From contig MERI01000241.1 in assembly GCA_001772005.1 (NCBI GenBank), positions 1 through 64,000 of the forward strand: a stretch of DNA of 64,000 nt. Reading direction: 5' to 3'. The notes below the pieces were generated by a model. The model saw only the letters and a list, made by a program, of their open reading frames with translations. It did not search any database and was not told where the DNA came from. Shown here piece after piece: positions 24,944 to 34,062 of this stretch; the stretch's first letter is position 1, and each line of letters opens with the position of its first letter. Origin of the DNA: Betaproteobacteria bacterium RIFCSPLOWO2_12_FULL_62_58 (GTDB lineage Bacteria > Pseudomonadota > Gammaproteobacteria > Burkholderiales > SG8-41). The position numbers were made by a program, and so were the translations under genes.

Positions 24944-25746
24944 CCCGTCACTCGTAAGGTATCAGGCGCCATCCCGGCATCGCGTTGCAGGCGCAATGCG
25001 GGATCCTGGCGGTAGAACAACGCAAGCTGGCGGTAAATCTCGGGATAGCTCGTCTGCATCGCTTGCGGGATTTCGAAAAACGCCTCGCTCATCACCGCGA
25101 AAAATTCCGCCGGGTTTTCCGCGGCATAGGTATCGATCGGCGTTTCCTCGCCGCGATCGACCCGCCGGCAAAAATCATCGTAGGCCGCGCCGAGCGACTG
25201 CGACCATGCGTCGCGGCTCATGTCGGCGTGCAGCGGCGGAAATCCATTGGCGTCGCCGTTCAGCATGTCGAGCTTGTGCGCGAATTCGTGGATCACGACA
25301 TTATAGCCGCCGCCGTGCCCCGCTTCCTTCGCATCCGCCCACGACACGATCACCGGGCCCTGCGGCCACGATTCGCCGGTCATCGGCTCGCGCACCTCGT
25401 GCACCACACCGTTTTCGTCCACGTAATCATACCTGGCCATGAATTCGTCGGGATAAACGATCACCTCGCTCCAGCCGCGGTAATAATCGAAGTCGAGATT
25501 CAGGATCAGCATACACGCCTGCGCCGCGATTGACATGCGCATTTCGTCACGAACACGAAGCCCAGCGGCGCCTTGAACGGATTTCTCGTGCAGGAACAGG
25601 ATCACCCGGTCCTTGAGCCGTCCGCGCTCGGCATCCGTCAGCGCCTTCAGGAATGGATAGCGGCTCACCGTCCGGCGCCACAGTTCCGCGTCGAGCGTTG
25701 CCCGCTTCAGAATGCGAGCGCGCCGCCACCGTGTAAACCATCCCAT
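24940..25746 (-). CDS. mtfA: MtfA-family zinc metallopeptidase
   Basis: This 268-residue cytosolic protein has the zinc motif HEFAHKLDMLNG (HExxH with the downstream Glu in ENPAEFFAVMSEAFFE) and the MtfA blocks RVILFLHEKSVQG, ACMLILNLDFDYYRGWSEVIVYP and GPVIVSWADAKEAG. In E. coli MtfA binds the Mlc repressor and cleaves peptides. It is close to the family's usual length. It overlaps the start of the cyclic-di-GMP gene by four bases; that pairing is not one I know to be functional. Confidence 0.92.
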   Translation of the reverse strand: MGWFTRWRRARILKRATLDAELWRRTVSRYPFLKALTDAERGRLKDRVILFLHEKSVQGAAGLRVRDEMRMSIAAQACMLILNLDFDYYRGWSEVIVYPDEFMARYDYVDENGVVHEVREPMTGESWPQGPVIVSWADAKEAGHGGGYNVVIHEFAHKLDMLNGDANGFPPLHADMSRDAWSQSLGAAYDDFCRRVDRGEETPIDTYAAENPAEFFAVMSEAFFEIPQAMQTSYPEIYRQLALFYRQDPALRLQRDAGMAPDTLRVTG

Positions 25747-25769
25747 GCGTCAACGGGTCCGAGCTTCAA

Positions 25770-26165
25770 TCAGCGCGGTGTCTTCAGCGCGGCGAGCTCC
25801 TGTTCGATGTCGCCGAACAGCAGCGCCGGCCAGTCCGGAGGGAAGGTAGCCGAAAGGACGGGCTTCGACACGATTTCCACCGACGTGACGCGGTCCTTGG
25901 TGCGGCTCACGAATACCGCGATGTGCTCGCCGAGGCTTGACCAGCTCGCGCCGCTCGAAAGCACCACACGACCGGCCGCACGGTCCTGCTCGACGATTTC
26001 GAGCTTGCGCCTGGCGGCCGCGCTCACCGCCGCTGCATAGACGGCGTCGTAGGGCTGACGGAAAACGCGTTTGACCCCCTGCCCCCTGGCGTCCCTGACC
26101 GTGTCCACCGAGGCACAGCCCACCACGACCGCCGCGGCGACGGCTGCCGCGAACCACCGCATCAT
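25770..26165 (-). CDS. Hypothetical lipoprotein
   Basis: This 131-residue protein has a lipobox VVVGC after a hydrophobic leader, then a compact domain with RVFRQPYDAVYAAAVSAAARRKLEIVEQDRAAGRVVLSSG. The pattern of a helix followed by paired strands resembles DUF3568-like or similar small lipoprotein domains, which I cannot confirm. It overlaps the rmuC stop by four bases, so it is translated from the rmuC transcript. Location is probably the outer or inner membrane periplasmic face. Confidence 0.75.
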   Translation of the reverse strand: MMRWFAAAVAAAVVVGCASVDTVRDARGQGVKRVFRQPYDAVYAAAVSAAARRKLEIVEQDRAAGRVVLSSGASWSSLGEHIAVFVSRTKDRVTSVEIVSKPVLSATFPPDWPALLFGDIEQELAALKTPR

Positions 26166-27433
26166 GCCTCTCCTTTCTTGTTTTCATCCTTGAATTCCAC
26201 CACGCGCAACTGTGACGTTTCCGTCTGCTCGAGCTCGACGCGCTCGATACTGGCAAAGCGCTCCGAAATCTTGCGGCTGCTGATCTGGACCTGTTGCGCG
26301 TCTTCGTGCGCCTGGCGCACGTGGTCCGCCAGCTTGCGCATCCGCTCGTCGAAGCGCGAGAAATCCTGCGAGAGCTTCCCCAGTTCGTCCTGGATAATGT
26401 GCACCTGGCGGCGCATTTCGACATCCTTCAGCACTGCGCGCGCGGTATTGAGCACCGCCATCAAGGTGGTCGGCGACACAATCCACACCCGGCGCTGCAT
26501 GGCGAATTCCACGAGATCGGGGTGATAGGCGTGGATCTCCGCAAACACCGCCTCCGCCGGCACGAACATCACCGCGCCGTCGGAAGTCACCCCGGCGACA
26601 ATGTATTTGCGGCTGATGTCTTCGATGTGTTTCTTGACGTCGATCTTGAACTGGCGCTGCGCCTGCGCGCGCTCGACCTCGGATGCATCCCCCGCCAGCA
26701 TCTTGTTATAGTTCTCGAGCGGGAACTTGGAATCCACGGCAACCATGCCGGTGGGCGGCGGCAGCTTCAGCACGCAGTCCACGCGCTCGCCACCGGGCAA
26801 CGTGTACTGCATCTGGAACGCGTGGGGCGGAAGGAGATTGCGCACCAGCGCTTCGAGCTGCACTTCGCCGAACGCGCCCCGCGCCCGTTTATCTCCGAGA
26901 AGTTCCTGCAGGCTCACCACGCTGCCGGTGAGGCTGTCGATTTTCTTCTGCGCTTCATCGATGGTCGCAAGCCGCGTCATCACGTTGACGAAGGTCTCGT
27001 TGGTCTTCTTGAATCCCTCGTCGAGCCGCTCGCTGACGCGGCCGCTGATCTGGTCGAGCCGCTCGTCGATCTTGGCATTGAGCGCCTGTGTCGTATCCGC
27101 CAGTTTCTGTATCATCGTCTCCCGGTTCTCGCCGAGATTCCGCGACAGCGCCAATTCCAGCGCCTGCATCGCTTCGCGAGTCTGTGTGAGTTCCCGAGAC
27201 GTGGCCTGACGCAGCCGGTCGGAGCTTTCCGTGAGCGCCGTGGCGACCCGGTCGGTCTGCTTGCCCAGCCCGTCATGCAGATCGCTCAGCATCGCGCGGT
27301 GCTTGTCCTCCATGCCCTGGCCGAGCGCCGGAGGCAGTTCATCGAAGTGTCGCTGCAGCGCGCTTACGCGAATCGCCAGCCACGCCAGCAGCGCGATCCC
27401 GACCGCGGCGAGAACCAACGCCAGTTCCGTCAC
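26162..27433 (-). CDS. rmuC: DNA recombination protein RmuC
   Basis: This 423-residue protein has one N-terminal membrane helix, a long coiled-coil (about 30-170) and a C-terminal nuclease-like domain. The latter contains GAFGEVQLEALVRNLLPPHAFQMQYTLPGG, VDSKFPLENYNKML, HIEDISRKYIVAG and FAEIHAYHPDLVEFAMQRRVWIVSPTTLMAVLN. These are the defining RmuC blocks. RmuC limits inversions at short inverted repeats in E. coli, which is notable in a genome so rich in them. It is followed by a coupled lipoprotein gene. Confidence 0.95.
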   Translation of the reverse strand: MTELALVLAAVGIALLAWLAIRVSALQRHFDELPPALGQGMEDKHRAMLSDLHDGLGKQTDRVATALTESSDRLRQATSRELTQTREAMQALELALSRNLGENRETMIQKLADTTQALNAKIDERLDQISGRVSERLDEGFKKTNETFVNVMTRLATIDEAQKKIDSLTGSVVSLQELLGDKRARGAFGEVQLEALVRNLLPPHAFQMQYTLPGGERVDCVLKLPPPTGMVAVDSKFPLENYNKMLAGDASEVERAQAQRQFKIDVKKHIEDISRKYIVAGVTSDGAVMFVPAEAVFAEIHAYHPDLVEFAMQRRVWIVSPTTLMAVLNTARAVLKDVEMRRQVHIIQDELGKLSQDFSRFDERMRKLADHVRQAHEDAQQVQISSRKISERFASIERVELEQTETSQLRVVEFKDENKKGEA

Positions 27434-27503
27434 GAGTTTACCCCGGCAAATCCGGTGATTTTACTCCTCACGCCGCACTCCCGCCCGCTCGCGTCTTCTT
27501 CTC

Positions 27504-29999
27504 TCATGTCTCGCGCAAAGCAAGGATCGGCGGCTGGCTCAGCGCGGCGCGCGCGCCGGCGATGATATTCACGGTCACGCAGGCGAGGCCCAGCGCCGGC
27601 CCGGCCAGCCACACCCAGTGATTGACGTGATAGGAAAACTGGAGCACGTGGGTGGCAATGACAAAACCGATGGCGGTGGCGCCGGCCGCCGCGAGCAAGC
27701 CCGCGATCGCACCCAGCGCCACAAACTCGGCGCGCTGCGCGGCGAGCACCTGCGCGCGCGAGGCGCCGAGCGCCCGCATCACCGCCGCTTCCTGCACGCG
27801 CTCGTCCTGGGTAGAGAGCAACGCCGAGTACAGAACCAGGATGCCGGCGCCCACGGCGAACAGGAACACCATCTGCACCGCCCAGGTCACGTGGTCCATC
27901 ACGTTCTGTGCCTGGCGCAGGATTGCGCTCATGTCAATCACCGTGACGTTGGGAAAGCGCTGCGACAGGCGGTGTGTGAACGGCGCCTGCGCCGCCGGCA
28001 GATGAAAGCTCGTGATGTGGCTCATGGGCGCATGCTCGAGCAAGCCCGGTGTGGCGATGACGAAGAAGTTGACCTGCATCGAATCCCAGTCGAGCGCGCG
28101 AATGTTCACGATCGGCGCTGAAAACATCTGCCCCGCGACCTGCCATGTCAGGCGATCGCCGAGCGCCCAGCCCAGCGCGCGCGCGATGCCCTCTTCCACC
28201 GACAGCGCGCCGCCGGCAAGGTCTTCGCGGTTAAACCAGCGCCCCTCAGTCACCTTGTTGTGACGCGGCAGCGCAGCCATGTATGAGAGATTGAATTCAC
28301 GCTCCACGAGCCTGCGTTCACGGTCCTGGAACCGGTCGACAGCAACCGGCGCGCCGTTGAGCGCCACGTAGCGGCCGCGCACCATGGGATAGGTGACCGG
28401 AAGCGGCAGCCGGTTGTCGCGGAAGAATTCGAGCAGCGGCGCGCGCTGCTCCGGTTGGATGTTGACGATGAAGCGGTTCGGCGCCTCCGCGGGGATCTTC
28501 GCCCGCCAGGTCTCGAGCAGGTCGCCGCGGGTGAAGGTGAGCAGCAGAATCGCGGTGAGGCCGAGCGCCAGCGCCATAATCTGCACGGTGTTGGTGCTCG
28601 CCCGGCGCCTGAGGCTCGCCAGTCCGTGGCGCCAGGCCAGCCCCGCCCCGCCTTTGGCTCGCCCGAGCCCCTGCAGCGCGCCAAAAGCGACGCCTCCGAA
28701 GAGAGCAAAGGCGACGGTGAAGCCGCCGAGCACAATCAATCCCAGCCTGGCCTCGCCCGCCTGCCACACGAGCAGTGCGGCGATCGTGGCGAACCCGGCG
28801 CCATAGGCGATGAGCGCGTTCTCCCGGGGCGGGCCGATATCGCGCCGGATCACCCGCAGCGCCGGCACGTTTTTCAATTGCAGCAGCGGCGGCAACGCAA
28901 AACCGAGCAGCAGCGTCATCCCGGTCAGGAATCCCTGCAGCGCCGGCAGCGCGGACGGCTGCGGCAGGCGCACCGCGATCAGTTCCGCTATCAGCCAGGC
29001 GATCGCGAGCTGGGCGACGTAGCCGGCGGCGCAGCCCAACGTGCAGGCGATGACCCCGAGCGCGCCGAACTCCCCGGCAAACAGCCGCAACAGCTGGCGC
29101 TGCGATGCGCCGGCACAGCGCATCACGGCATAACCATCCAGATGCCGCAGCGTATAGCGGCGGGTAGCCAGCGCAATCGCGACAGCCGCGAGAACCACGG
29201 CAAGGAGCGCCGTAAGGCCGATGAATTTCTCCGCTCGCTCGAGCGAGGCGCGGATCTCGGGCCGGGCGTTAGTGAGGCTCTGTAGCGACTCGCCGCGGCC
29301 GAGCCGGGCCGTCGCCCAGGTTTCGAAGGCGGCGATCGCTTCGCGCTCCCCCGCGGCGAGCAGTTGATAATAGACCCTGCTGCCCGCCTGCACGAGGCCG
29401 GTAGCGGGGACATCGTCGACGTGCATCATCAGGCGCGGCGCGATATTGAAGAACGACGCGCCACGGTCCGGCTCCAGCGTCACGATCGCGCCGACCACCA
29501 GCCTCGTGTTTCCCAGCTCGAGCGCATCACCCACCTGCAGCGACAACGCGAGCGCCAGCCGCTCGTCCACCCAGACCGAGCCGGGCTGCGGGACGACTTC
29601 CGTCTCCGCATCCGGCGCGTTGAGTTTCGGTGCGACGCGCAGCTTGCCGCGCAGGGGATAGCCGTTCGACACCGCCTTGACGGCAACCAGCTGCGCCTGG
29701 TCCCCTGCACGCGCCATGCTGATGAAGCTCGTGCTTTCCGCGAGCTTGAGGTTGCGCCGCGCGATCTCGTCGCGCACCGCACGCTGCCATGGGTGGTCGG
29801 CAACCAGGACCAGGTCGGCCCCCAGCAACTGGTGGGCTTCGCGCGCCAGCGACTGCCGCACGCGGTCGGCAAAAAAGCCCACGCTGGTGACGCTCGCCAC
29901 CGCAATCACGAGCGCCAATCCAGGAATGCGCAGCTCGCCCGCGCGCCAGTCCCGCGCGAACAGGCGCAGCGCCAGTCCGATGTCTTTCGTGAAACTCAT
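27504..29999 (-). CDS. FtsX-like ABC exporter permease (YbbP type)
   Basis: This 831-residue inner-membrane protein has two FtsX domains, each with a set of hydrophobic segments, separated by large periplasmic loops. The first helix is GLALVIAVASVTSVGFFADRV. QEAAVMRALGASRAQVLAAQRAEF and the matching MRCAGASQRQLLRLFAGEF are the cytoplasmic coupling segments. It partners with the ATPase gene at 30077. The arrangement ATPase-permease next to a divergent GDSL esterase is the same as ybbA-ybbP-tesA in E. coli. The exported substrate is unknown, probably an envelope lipid or lipoprotein. Confidence 0.92.
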   Translation of the reverse strand: MSFTKDIGLALRLFARDWRAGELRIPGLALVIAVASVTSVGFFADRVRQSLAREAHQLLGADLVLVADHPWQRAVRDEIARRNLKLAESTSFISMARAGDQAQLVAVKAVSNGYPLRGKLRVAPKLNAPDAETEVVPQPGSVWVDERLALALSLQVGDALELGNTRLVVGAIVTLEPDRGASFFNIAPRLMMHVDDVPATGLVQAGSRVYYQLLAAGEREAIAAFETWATARLGRGESLQSLTNARPEIRASLERAEKFIGLTALLAVVLAAVAIALATRRYTLRHLDGYAVMRCAGASQRQLLRLFAGEFGALGVIACTLGCAAGYVAQLAIAWLIAELIAVRLPQPSALPALQGFLTGMTLLLGFALPPLLQLKNVPALRVIRRDIGPPRENALIAYGAGFATIAALLVWQAGEARLGLIVLGGFTVAFALFGGVAFGALQGLGRAKGGAGLAWRHGLASLRRRASTNTVQIMALALGLTAILLLTFTRGDLLETWRAKIPAEAPNRFIVNIQPEQRAPLLEFFRDNRLPLPVTYPMVRGRYVALNGAPVAVDRFQDRERRLVEREFNLSYMAALPRHNKVTEGRWFNREDLAGGALSVEEGIARALGWALGDRLTWQVAGQMFSAPIVNIRALDWDSMQVNFFVIATPGLLEHAPMSHITSFHLPAAQAPFTHRLSQRFPNVTVIDMSAILRQAQNVMDHVTWAVQMVFLFAVGAGILVLYSALLSTQDERVQEAAVMRALGASRAQVLAAQRAEFVALGAIAGLLAAAGATAIGFVIATHVLQFSYHVNHWVWLAGPALGLACVTVNIIAGARAALSQPPILALRET

Positions 30000-30005
30000 C
30001 TCAAC

Positions 30006-30120
30006 CGCTCAGAGAGGAGAAGGGAGATCGGAGCAAGAATACGTGTTCCACCTTTTTGCCAAACTCCTGTCGGCTCTCACCTCTCACCTCTCTCCTCTCG
30101 CCTCTCACCTCTCTCCAGTT
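30006..30120. repeat. Degenerate-word hairpin (CTCTCACC) downstream of ybbA
   Basis: A left arm with GAGAGGAGAAGGGAG faces a right arm of about six tandem variants of CTCTCACC/CTCTCTCC. The right arm lies inside the ybbA frame and encodes the tail ERGERREERGER. It is one of the word-type hairpins of this window. Confidence 0.7.
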
Positions 30121-30796
30121 CGATCCTGCCCCGGGCGAGGCGGATCAAACGCGAGCAGCGACGCGCCAGCATCTCGTCATGGGTGACCAGCGCCAGGGTC
30201 GTGCCGCGCTCGGCGTTGAGCTCGAAGAGAAGATCGATAATATCGGCGCCGGTAGCCGCATCGAGATTGCCGGTCGGCTCGTCGGCAAGCAGGAGCTTGG
30301 GCTCGATCACGAAAGCGCGGGCGAGCGCCACCCGCTGCTGCTCGCCGCCGGACAAGGTCTTCGGATAATGGTGCAGCCGCTCGCCGAGGCCCACGCGGTT
30401 GAGCATGGCCACCGCGCGGCGGGCGGCCGCGCCATCGCCCGCGAGCTCGAGCGGGAGCATCACGTTTTCCAGGGCGTTGAGCGCGGGCAGCAGGTGAAAC
30501 GACTGGAACACGAAACCGAGCAGCCGCGCGCGCAACACGGCGCGACCGTCCTCGTCAAGGCTGAACAGGTCGCGACCGTCGAGTTCGACACGGCCCGCGG
30601 TCGGGGTATCCAGACCGGCCAGCAAGCCGAGCAGGGTCGATTTTCCCGAGCCGGAGGCGCCGACGATCCCGACCGCCTCCCCCGGCATGACCTCCAGGTC
30701 AATATCCTGCAAAATAGCAAGCGTATCAGCGCCATTCGCCACCACTTTCGACAGCTTGCTCGCCCTCACGATCGGCGGTTTATTCTCCATGCTCAT
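30077..30796 (-). CDS. ABC exporter ATP-binding protein (YbbA type)
   Basis: This 239-residue ATPase of the LolD/MacB group has Walker A GASGSGKSTLL, Q-loop FVFQSFHLLP, signature LSGGEQQRVALARAF and Walker B LLLADEPTGNLD. The last dozen residues (alternating Glu, Arg and Gly) come from a tandem repeat and are not part of the fold. It lies upstream of the FtsX-like permease, separated by the rest of that repeat. Its start overlaps that of the divergent esterase, so both promoters must lie inside coding sequence or be shared. Confidence 0.93.
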   Translation of the reverse strand: MSMENKPPIVRASKLSKVVANGADTLAILQDIDLEVMPGEAVGIVGASGSGKSTLLGLLAGLDTPTAGRVELDGRDLFSLDEDGRAVLRARLLGFVFQSFHLLPALNALENVMLPLELAGDGAAARRAVAMLNRVGLGERLHHYPKTLSGGEQQRVALARAFVIEPKLLLADEPTGNLDAATGADIIDLLFELNAERGTTLALVTHDEMLARRCSRLIRLARGRIELERGERREERGER

Positions 30797-31400
30797 GTTA
30801 CGGAAGCTTCTGATCGCACTCGCACTGCTGGTTTCTGGATGGGCACACGCCGGTCCGGCGATTCTCGTCTACGGTGACAGCCTTTCAGCGGCATATGGCA
30901 TCAGCCAGAAAGACGGATGGGTCACGCTGCTGCAGGAACGCCTGAAGCAGAAGCGCCTCGATTATACCGTGGTAAATGCAAGCATCAGCGGCGAGACCTC
31001 GAGCGGCGGCGCGTCGCGCATCGCCGCGACGCTGGCGCAGTACCAGCCGGCGATCGTGATCCTGGCGCTTGGCAGCAATGACGGCCTGCGCGGGCTGCCG
31101 CTCAAGCAGATGCGTGAAAACCTTGCTCACATCCTGCGTGCGTCCCAGCGGACCGGCGCCCGGGTGCTGCTCGTGGGCATGAAATTGCCGCCCAATTATG
31201 GGTCGCAGTACACCAGGGATTTCGAGGCGGTATTCGTCGCGCTGGCGCGCCAGTACCGGACCGCGCTGGTGCCGTTCGCGCTCGACGGCGTGGCGGGCAA
31301 TCGCGAACTGTTTCTTGACGACAACTTCCATCCCGCGGCGCAGGCCCAGCCGATCATACTTGAAAATATCTGGAAGGAACTTGCGCCGATGCTGAAATAA
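30789..31400 (+). CDS. tesA: Arylesterase / GDSL lysophospholipase, TesA-like
   Basis: This 203-residue SGNH hydrolase has a signal peptide (ending WAHA), block I GDSLSAAYG with the catalytic Ser, block III LGSNDGLRG with the oxyanion Asn, and block V DDNFHP with the Asp and His. It should cleave acyl esters or thioesters in the periplasm. The start at 30789 is the first Met of the signal peptide; another lies two codons on. It is divergent from the ybbA-type ATPase with overlapping starts, the conserved context of tesA. Confidence 0.92.
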   Translation: MLMLRKLLIALALLVSGWAHAGPAILVYGDSLSAAYGISQKDGWVTLLQERLKQKRLDYTVVNASISGETSSGGASRIAATLAQYQPAIVILALGSNDGLRGLPLKQMRENLAHILRASQRTGARVLLVGMKLPPNYGSQYTRDFEAVFVALARQYRTALVPFALDGVAGNRELFLDDNFHPAAQAQPIILENIWKELAPMLK

Positions 31401-31439
31401 CGATTCATACCCGGCGTTTTCCAGCAGGCGGTTTTGCAG

Positions 31440-31474
31440 TAGGAGGTTGTCGGGCAAAAGTCCGACATCTCCTA
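31440..31474. repeat. REP-like palindrome, diverged copy
   Basis: TAGGAGGTTGTCGG pairs imperfectly with CCGACATCTCCTA. It is preceded by CGGTTTTGC, as at the right end of the element at 37202-37418. It lies downstream of the esterase and may end its transcript. Confidence 0.65.
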
Positions 31475-31508
31475 GCCTGAGTCGTTAATTCGTTGCACAA
31501 TCTTGGGC

Positions 31509-31591
31509 GTAGGTTGGGGTACGCGCAGCGTTCCCCGACATCCGCTGAGCGTCAGGTAGCCACCGATGCGGCAACCTGACCTACACTTTCT
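31509..31591. repeat. Dispersed palindromic repeat, copy 1
   Basis: GTAGGTTGGGGTACGC with GCGTTCCCCGAC, and CAGGTAGC with CAACCTGACCTAC, make a nested inverted repeat whose ends also pair. Almost the same sequence recurs at 57045-57157. Repeats of this GTAGGTCGGG type are, from memory, common in proteobacterial genomes. Confidence 0.8.
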
Positions 31592-31640
31592 CAATGCGAG
31601 CGGCTTGAGGAATTCTGCATCGAAATAATGACTCACCACA

Positions 31641-32306
31641 TTAGGAAGGCGCTTCCACCGGCAATCCCGCGCTTTTCCATTCCGGGTAACCGTCTTCCAG
31701 ACGGCGCGCCTTGATGCCCTTCTTACGCAGAACCTGCACCGCCTCGTAAGCCAACAAGCAGTAGGGACCACGGCAGTAGGCGACCACCTCCTGGTCGGCC
31801 GGGATCTGATGCAGCTTTTTCTTCAGTTCCGTCACCGGCACGTTGATCGCGCCGCGGATGTGTCCTTGGGCGTATTCCTCGGGCGGACGCACGTCCAGGA
31901 CCGTCACCAGTCCTTGCTTGACTCGTTGCCACAGTTCCTTGGCCGGCACCGGCTCCAAGCTGTCCCTGCTGTCGAGAAAAAGCTTGATCAGCCGATCTAC
32001 ATCGGCCACGTGTTCTTCTCCCACCGCGCGCAGCGTGGCCAGCAGCCGGACAATGCCATCTCCGGCGATCCGATAGTAAACGTAAAGGCCTTCCTTGCGC
32101 GCCGTCACCAGCCCCACCTGACGCAGCTGCTGAAGGTGTTGCGAGGTGTTGGCAACGGAGAGCCCCGTCATCTGTGCGAGCTGCTCGACGCCGCGCTCGC
32201 CCTGTGCCAGAAACTCCAGCATTTCCAAGCGCTTGCCGCTGGACAACGCTTTGCCGATACGCGCGAACTGCTCGAACAAGTCGCGCTTGAAGTTGTGCTC
32301 TGACAT
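31641..32306 (-). CDS. ArsR-family regulator fused to a rhodanese domain
   Basis: This 221-residue protein has an ArsR winged helix (about 1-90; SVANTSQHLQQLRQVGLVTARKEGLYVYYRI) and a rhodanese domain (about 125-215) with active-site loop CRGPYC. Proteins of this build are proposed to sense persulfides or reactive sulfur. The start at 32306 is chosen over one 11 codons upstream. It is divergent from dsrE. The inverted repeat ATTCAA-N8-TTGAAT lies between them and is the likely operator for both. The two cysteines of the loop could form a sulfur-bridge sensor. Confidence 0.92.
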   Translation of the reverse strand: MSEHNFKRDLFEQFARIGKALSSGKRLEMLEFLAQGERGVEQLAQMTGLSVANTSQHLQQLRQVGLVTARKEGLYVYYRIAGDGIVRLLATLRAVGEEHVADVDRLIKLFLDSRDSLEPVPAKELWQRVKQGLVTVLDVRPPEEYAQGHIRGAINVPVTELKKKLHQIPADQEVVAYCRGPYCLLAYEAVQVLRKKGIKARRLEDGYPEWKSAGLPVEAPS

Positions 32307-32333
32307 CGCGCCGGGCTCCTTTATCGCTTGACT

Positions 32334-32353
32334 ATTCAAGTAATCAATTGAAT
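32334..32353. promoter_or_regulatory. Likely operator of the ArsR-rhodanese regulator
   Basis: ATTCAA, eight bases, then TTGAAT form an inverted repeat between the regulator gene and dsrE. The same half-sites and spacing recur at 44192-44211 before the broken dsrE copy, which is what marks it as an operator. Confidence 0.6.
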
Positions 32354-32439
32354 AATGTTACCATATTCCCGGCCTTCAGTTTAACCCACCGCAGGAATTT
32401 CCGGTTTGCTTATGCCATCAATCGCCGGCAGGAGGCACG

Positions 32440-32790
32440 ATGAAAACGCTTTTCATAGTGAACGATCCACCCTACGGCAGCGAGCGCAGCTATAATGCGC
32501 TGCGTCTCGCGCGGTCGCTGCTGAAGACGGGCGGCGCCGAGGTCAAGGTGTTCTTGATCGGCGATGCTGCCGCCTGCGCCAAAGCCGGGCAAAAAGTGCC
32601 TCAGGGTTTTTACAATATCGGTGACATGTTGGGCATGGTCCTGCGTGCCGGCGCTGAGGTCGGCGTATGCGGAACCTGCATCGACGCGCGCGGCATCGCA
32701 GAAACCGATCTGGTGCAGAGCGCCCACCGCAGCACGATGGACGAACTGACCGCATGGACGCAATGGGCCGACAAGATGCTGGTGTTCTGA
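32440..32790 (+). CDS. DsrE-family sulfur-relay-like protein
   Basis: This 116-residue protein has the DsrE/F fold with MKTLFIVNDPPYGSERSYNALRLARSLL, VKVFLIGDAAACAKAGQKVPQGFYNIG and VCGTCIDARGI. The CGTC cysteines are the probable sulfur-carrying residues. The start has an AGGAGG ribosome binding site. It is divergent from the ArsR-rhodanese gene and eight bases before an SQR-like flavoprotein, suggesting sulfide or persulfide handling. A broken paralog lies at 44247-44466. Confidence 0.9.
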   Translation: MKTLFIVNDPPYGSERSYNALRLARSLLKTGGAEVKVFLIGDAAACAKAGQKVPQGFYNIGDMLGMVLRAGAEVGVCGTCIDARGIAETDLVQSAHRSTMDELTAWTQWADKMLVF

Positions 32791-32797
32791 GACTGAA

Positions 32798-33958
32798 ATG
32801 GCGTCAGGCAAAACAATACTCGTACTCGGCGGCGGCGTCGGGGGCATCGTCGCGGCGATGCGGCTGCGGCGGCGGCTGCCGCCCGAGCATCGGGTAATCC
32901 TGGTCGAGAAGGAAGCGGATCATGTCTTTTCGCCCTCCTTTCTCTGGCTGATGATCGGAGAGCGGCGCGCCGGGGAGATCTCCCGACCGTTGGCGGCGTT
33001 GCGAAGGCGTGGTATCGAACTCGTGCAGGGCACGATCGAGCGCATCGACCCGGTTGAGCGACGGGTCCGCGTCGACGGCTCGGAACTTGTGGGCGACTCT
33101 CTGATCGTCGCGCTCGGCGCGGATCTCGCGCCGGAAGTCGTTCCGGGGCTCGCTGAAGCCGGACACAACTTCTACACGCTGGCCGGTGCGGCGTCGCTGC
33201 GGGCTGCGCTCTCGAAGTTGAGCCAAGGCCGCATCGCCGTGCTGGTCGCGTCCATGCCGTTCAAGTGTCCCGCCGCGCCGAACGAAGCCGCGATGCTGCT
33301 CGAGTATGATTGCCGCAGGCGCGGCGTGCGGCAGAACGCTTTGGTCGACCTTTACACGCCGGAACCGGGTCCCATGCCAGTCGCGGGACCGGCCGTATCC
33401 GCGGCATTGCGCCAGATGGTCGAGGCGAAAGGCATCGGCTACCACCCCGGCCATGCGGTCACCAGAGTTGATCCCGCCAACCACCGCCTGGCGTTTGCGA
33501 ACGGCGCTGAAGCCGATTTCGACCTGCTCGCATATGTACCGCCCCATTGCGCGCCCAAGGTGGTGCGGGATGCCGGGATGTGCGGCGAGAGCGGCTGGGT
33601 CCCCGTCGACCGCGGTACGCTCGCAACCAGGTTCCCGGATGTCTACGCGATCGGCGACGTGACGGGCATCATGCTCCCCTCGATCGGCAAACCGCTGCCG
33701 AAGGCAGGCGTGCTTGCACACAACGAGGCGGAAGTGGTGGCGCACAACATCGCGGTGGCCGTCTCCGGCCGCGGTGCGACGCGACAGTTCAGCGGCGAGG
33801 GCGAGTGCTTCGTGGAAACCGGCGACGGCCGTGCCGCTTTTGGCAGCGGCAACTTCTACGCCGATCCGGCGCCGCAAATCGAGCTCAAATCACCCAGCAG
33901 GCTCCTGCACTGGGGCAAGGTGGCGTACGAGAAATACTGGCTGTGGCGCCGCTTTTGA
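32798..33958 (+). CDS. FAD-dependent oxidoreductase, sulfide:quinone-reductase-like
   Basis: This 386-residue flavoprotein has an N-terminal dinucleotide fold TILVLGGGVGGIVAAMRLRRRL, HVFSPSFLWLMIGERR, a second nucleotide region, and YAIGDVTGIMLPSIGKPLPKAGVLAH, where the C-terminal FAD contact lies. The layout matches SQR and flavocytochrome c relatives. KCPAAPNEAAMLLE holds one cysteine, but a full set of SQR redox cysteines is not evident. No TAT or signal peptide is visible. It follows dsrE in one operon. A 62-codon piece of a second copy lies at 46503. Confidence 0.87.
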   Translation: MASGKTILVLGGGVGGIVAAMRLRRRLPPEHRVILVEKEADHVFSPSFLWLMIGERRAGEISRPLAALRRRGIELVQGTIERIDPVERRVRVDGSELVGDSLIVALGADLAPEVVPGLAEAGHNFYTLAGAASLRAALSKLSQGRIAVLVASMPFKCPAAPNEAAMLLEYDCRRRGVRQNALVDLYTPEPGPMPVAGPAVSAALRQMVEAKGIGYHPGHAVTRVDPANHRLAFANGAEADFDLLAYVPPHCAPKVVRDAGMCGESGWVPVDRGTLATRFPDVYAIGDVTGIMLPSIGKPLPKAGVLAHNEAEVVAHNIAVAVSGRGATRQFSGEGECFVETGDGRAAFGSGNFYADPAPQIELKSPSRLLHWGKVAYEKYWLWRRF

Positions 33959-34062
33959 CAAGAGCAAAGTGACCCCTCCCGCGCGCGGCGGGAAGCGCTG
34001 CCGCCCCCGCGGCGCGCCAGAGAGCAAAACAATCCATATCTTCGACATTGACTGCGCGACTG

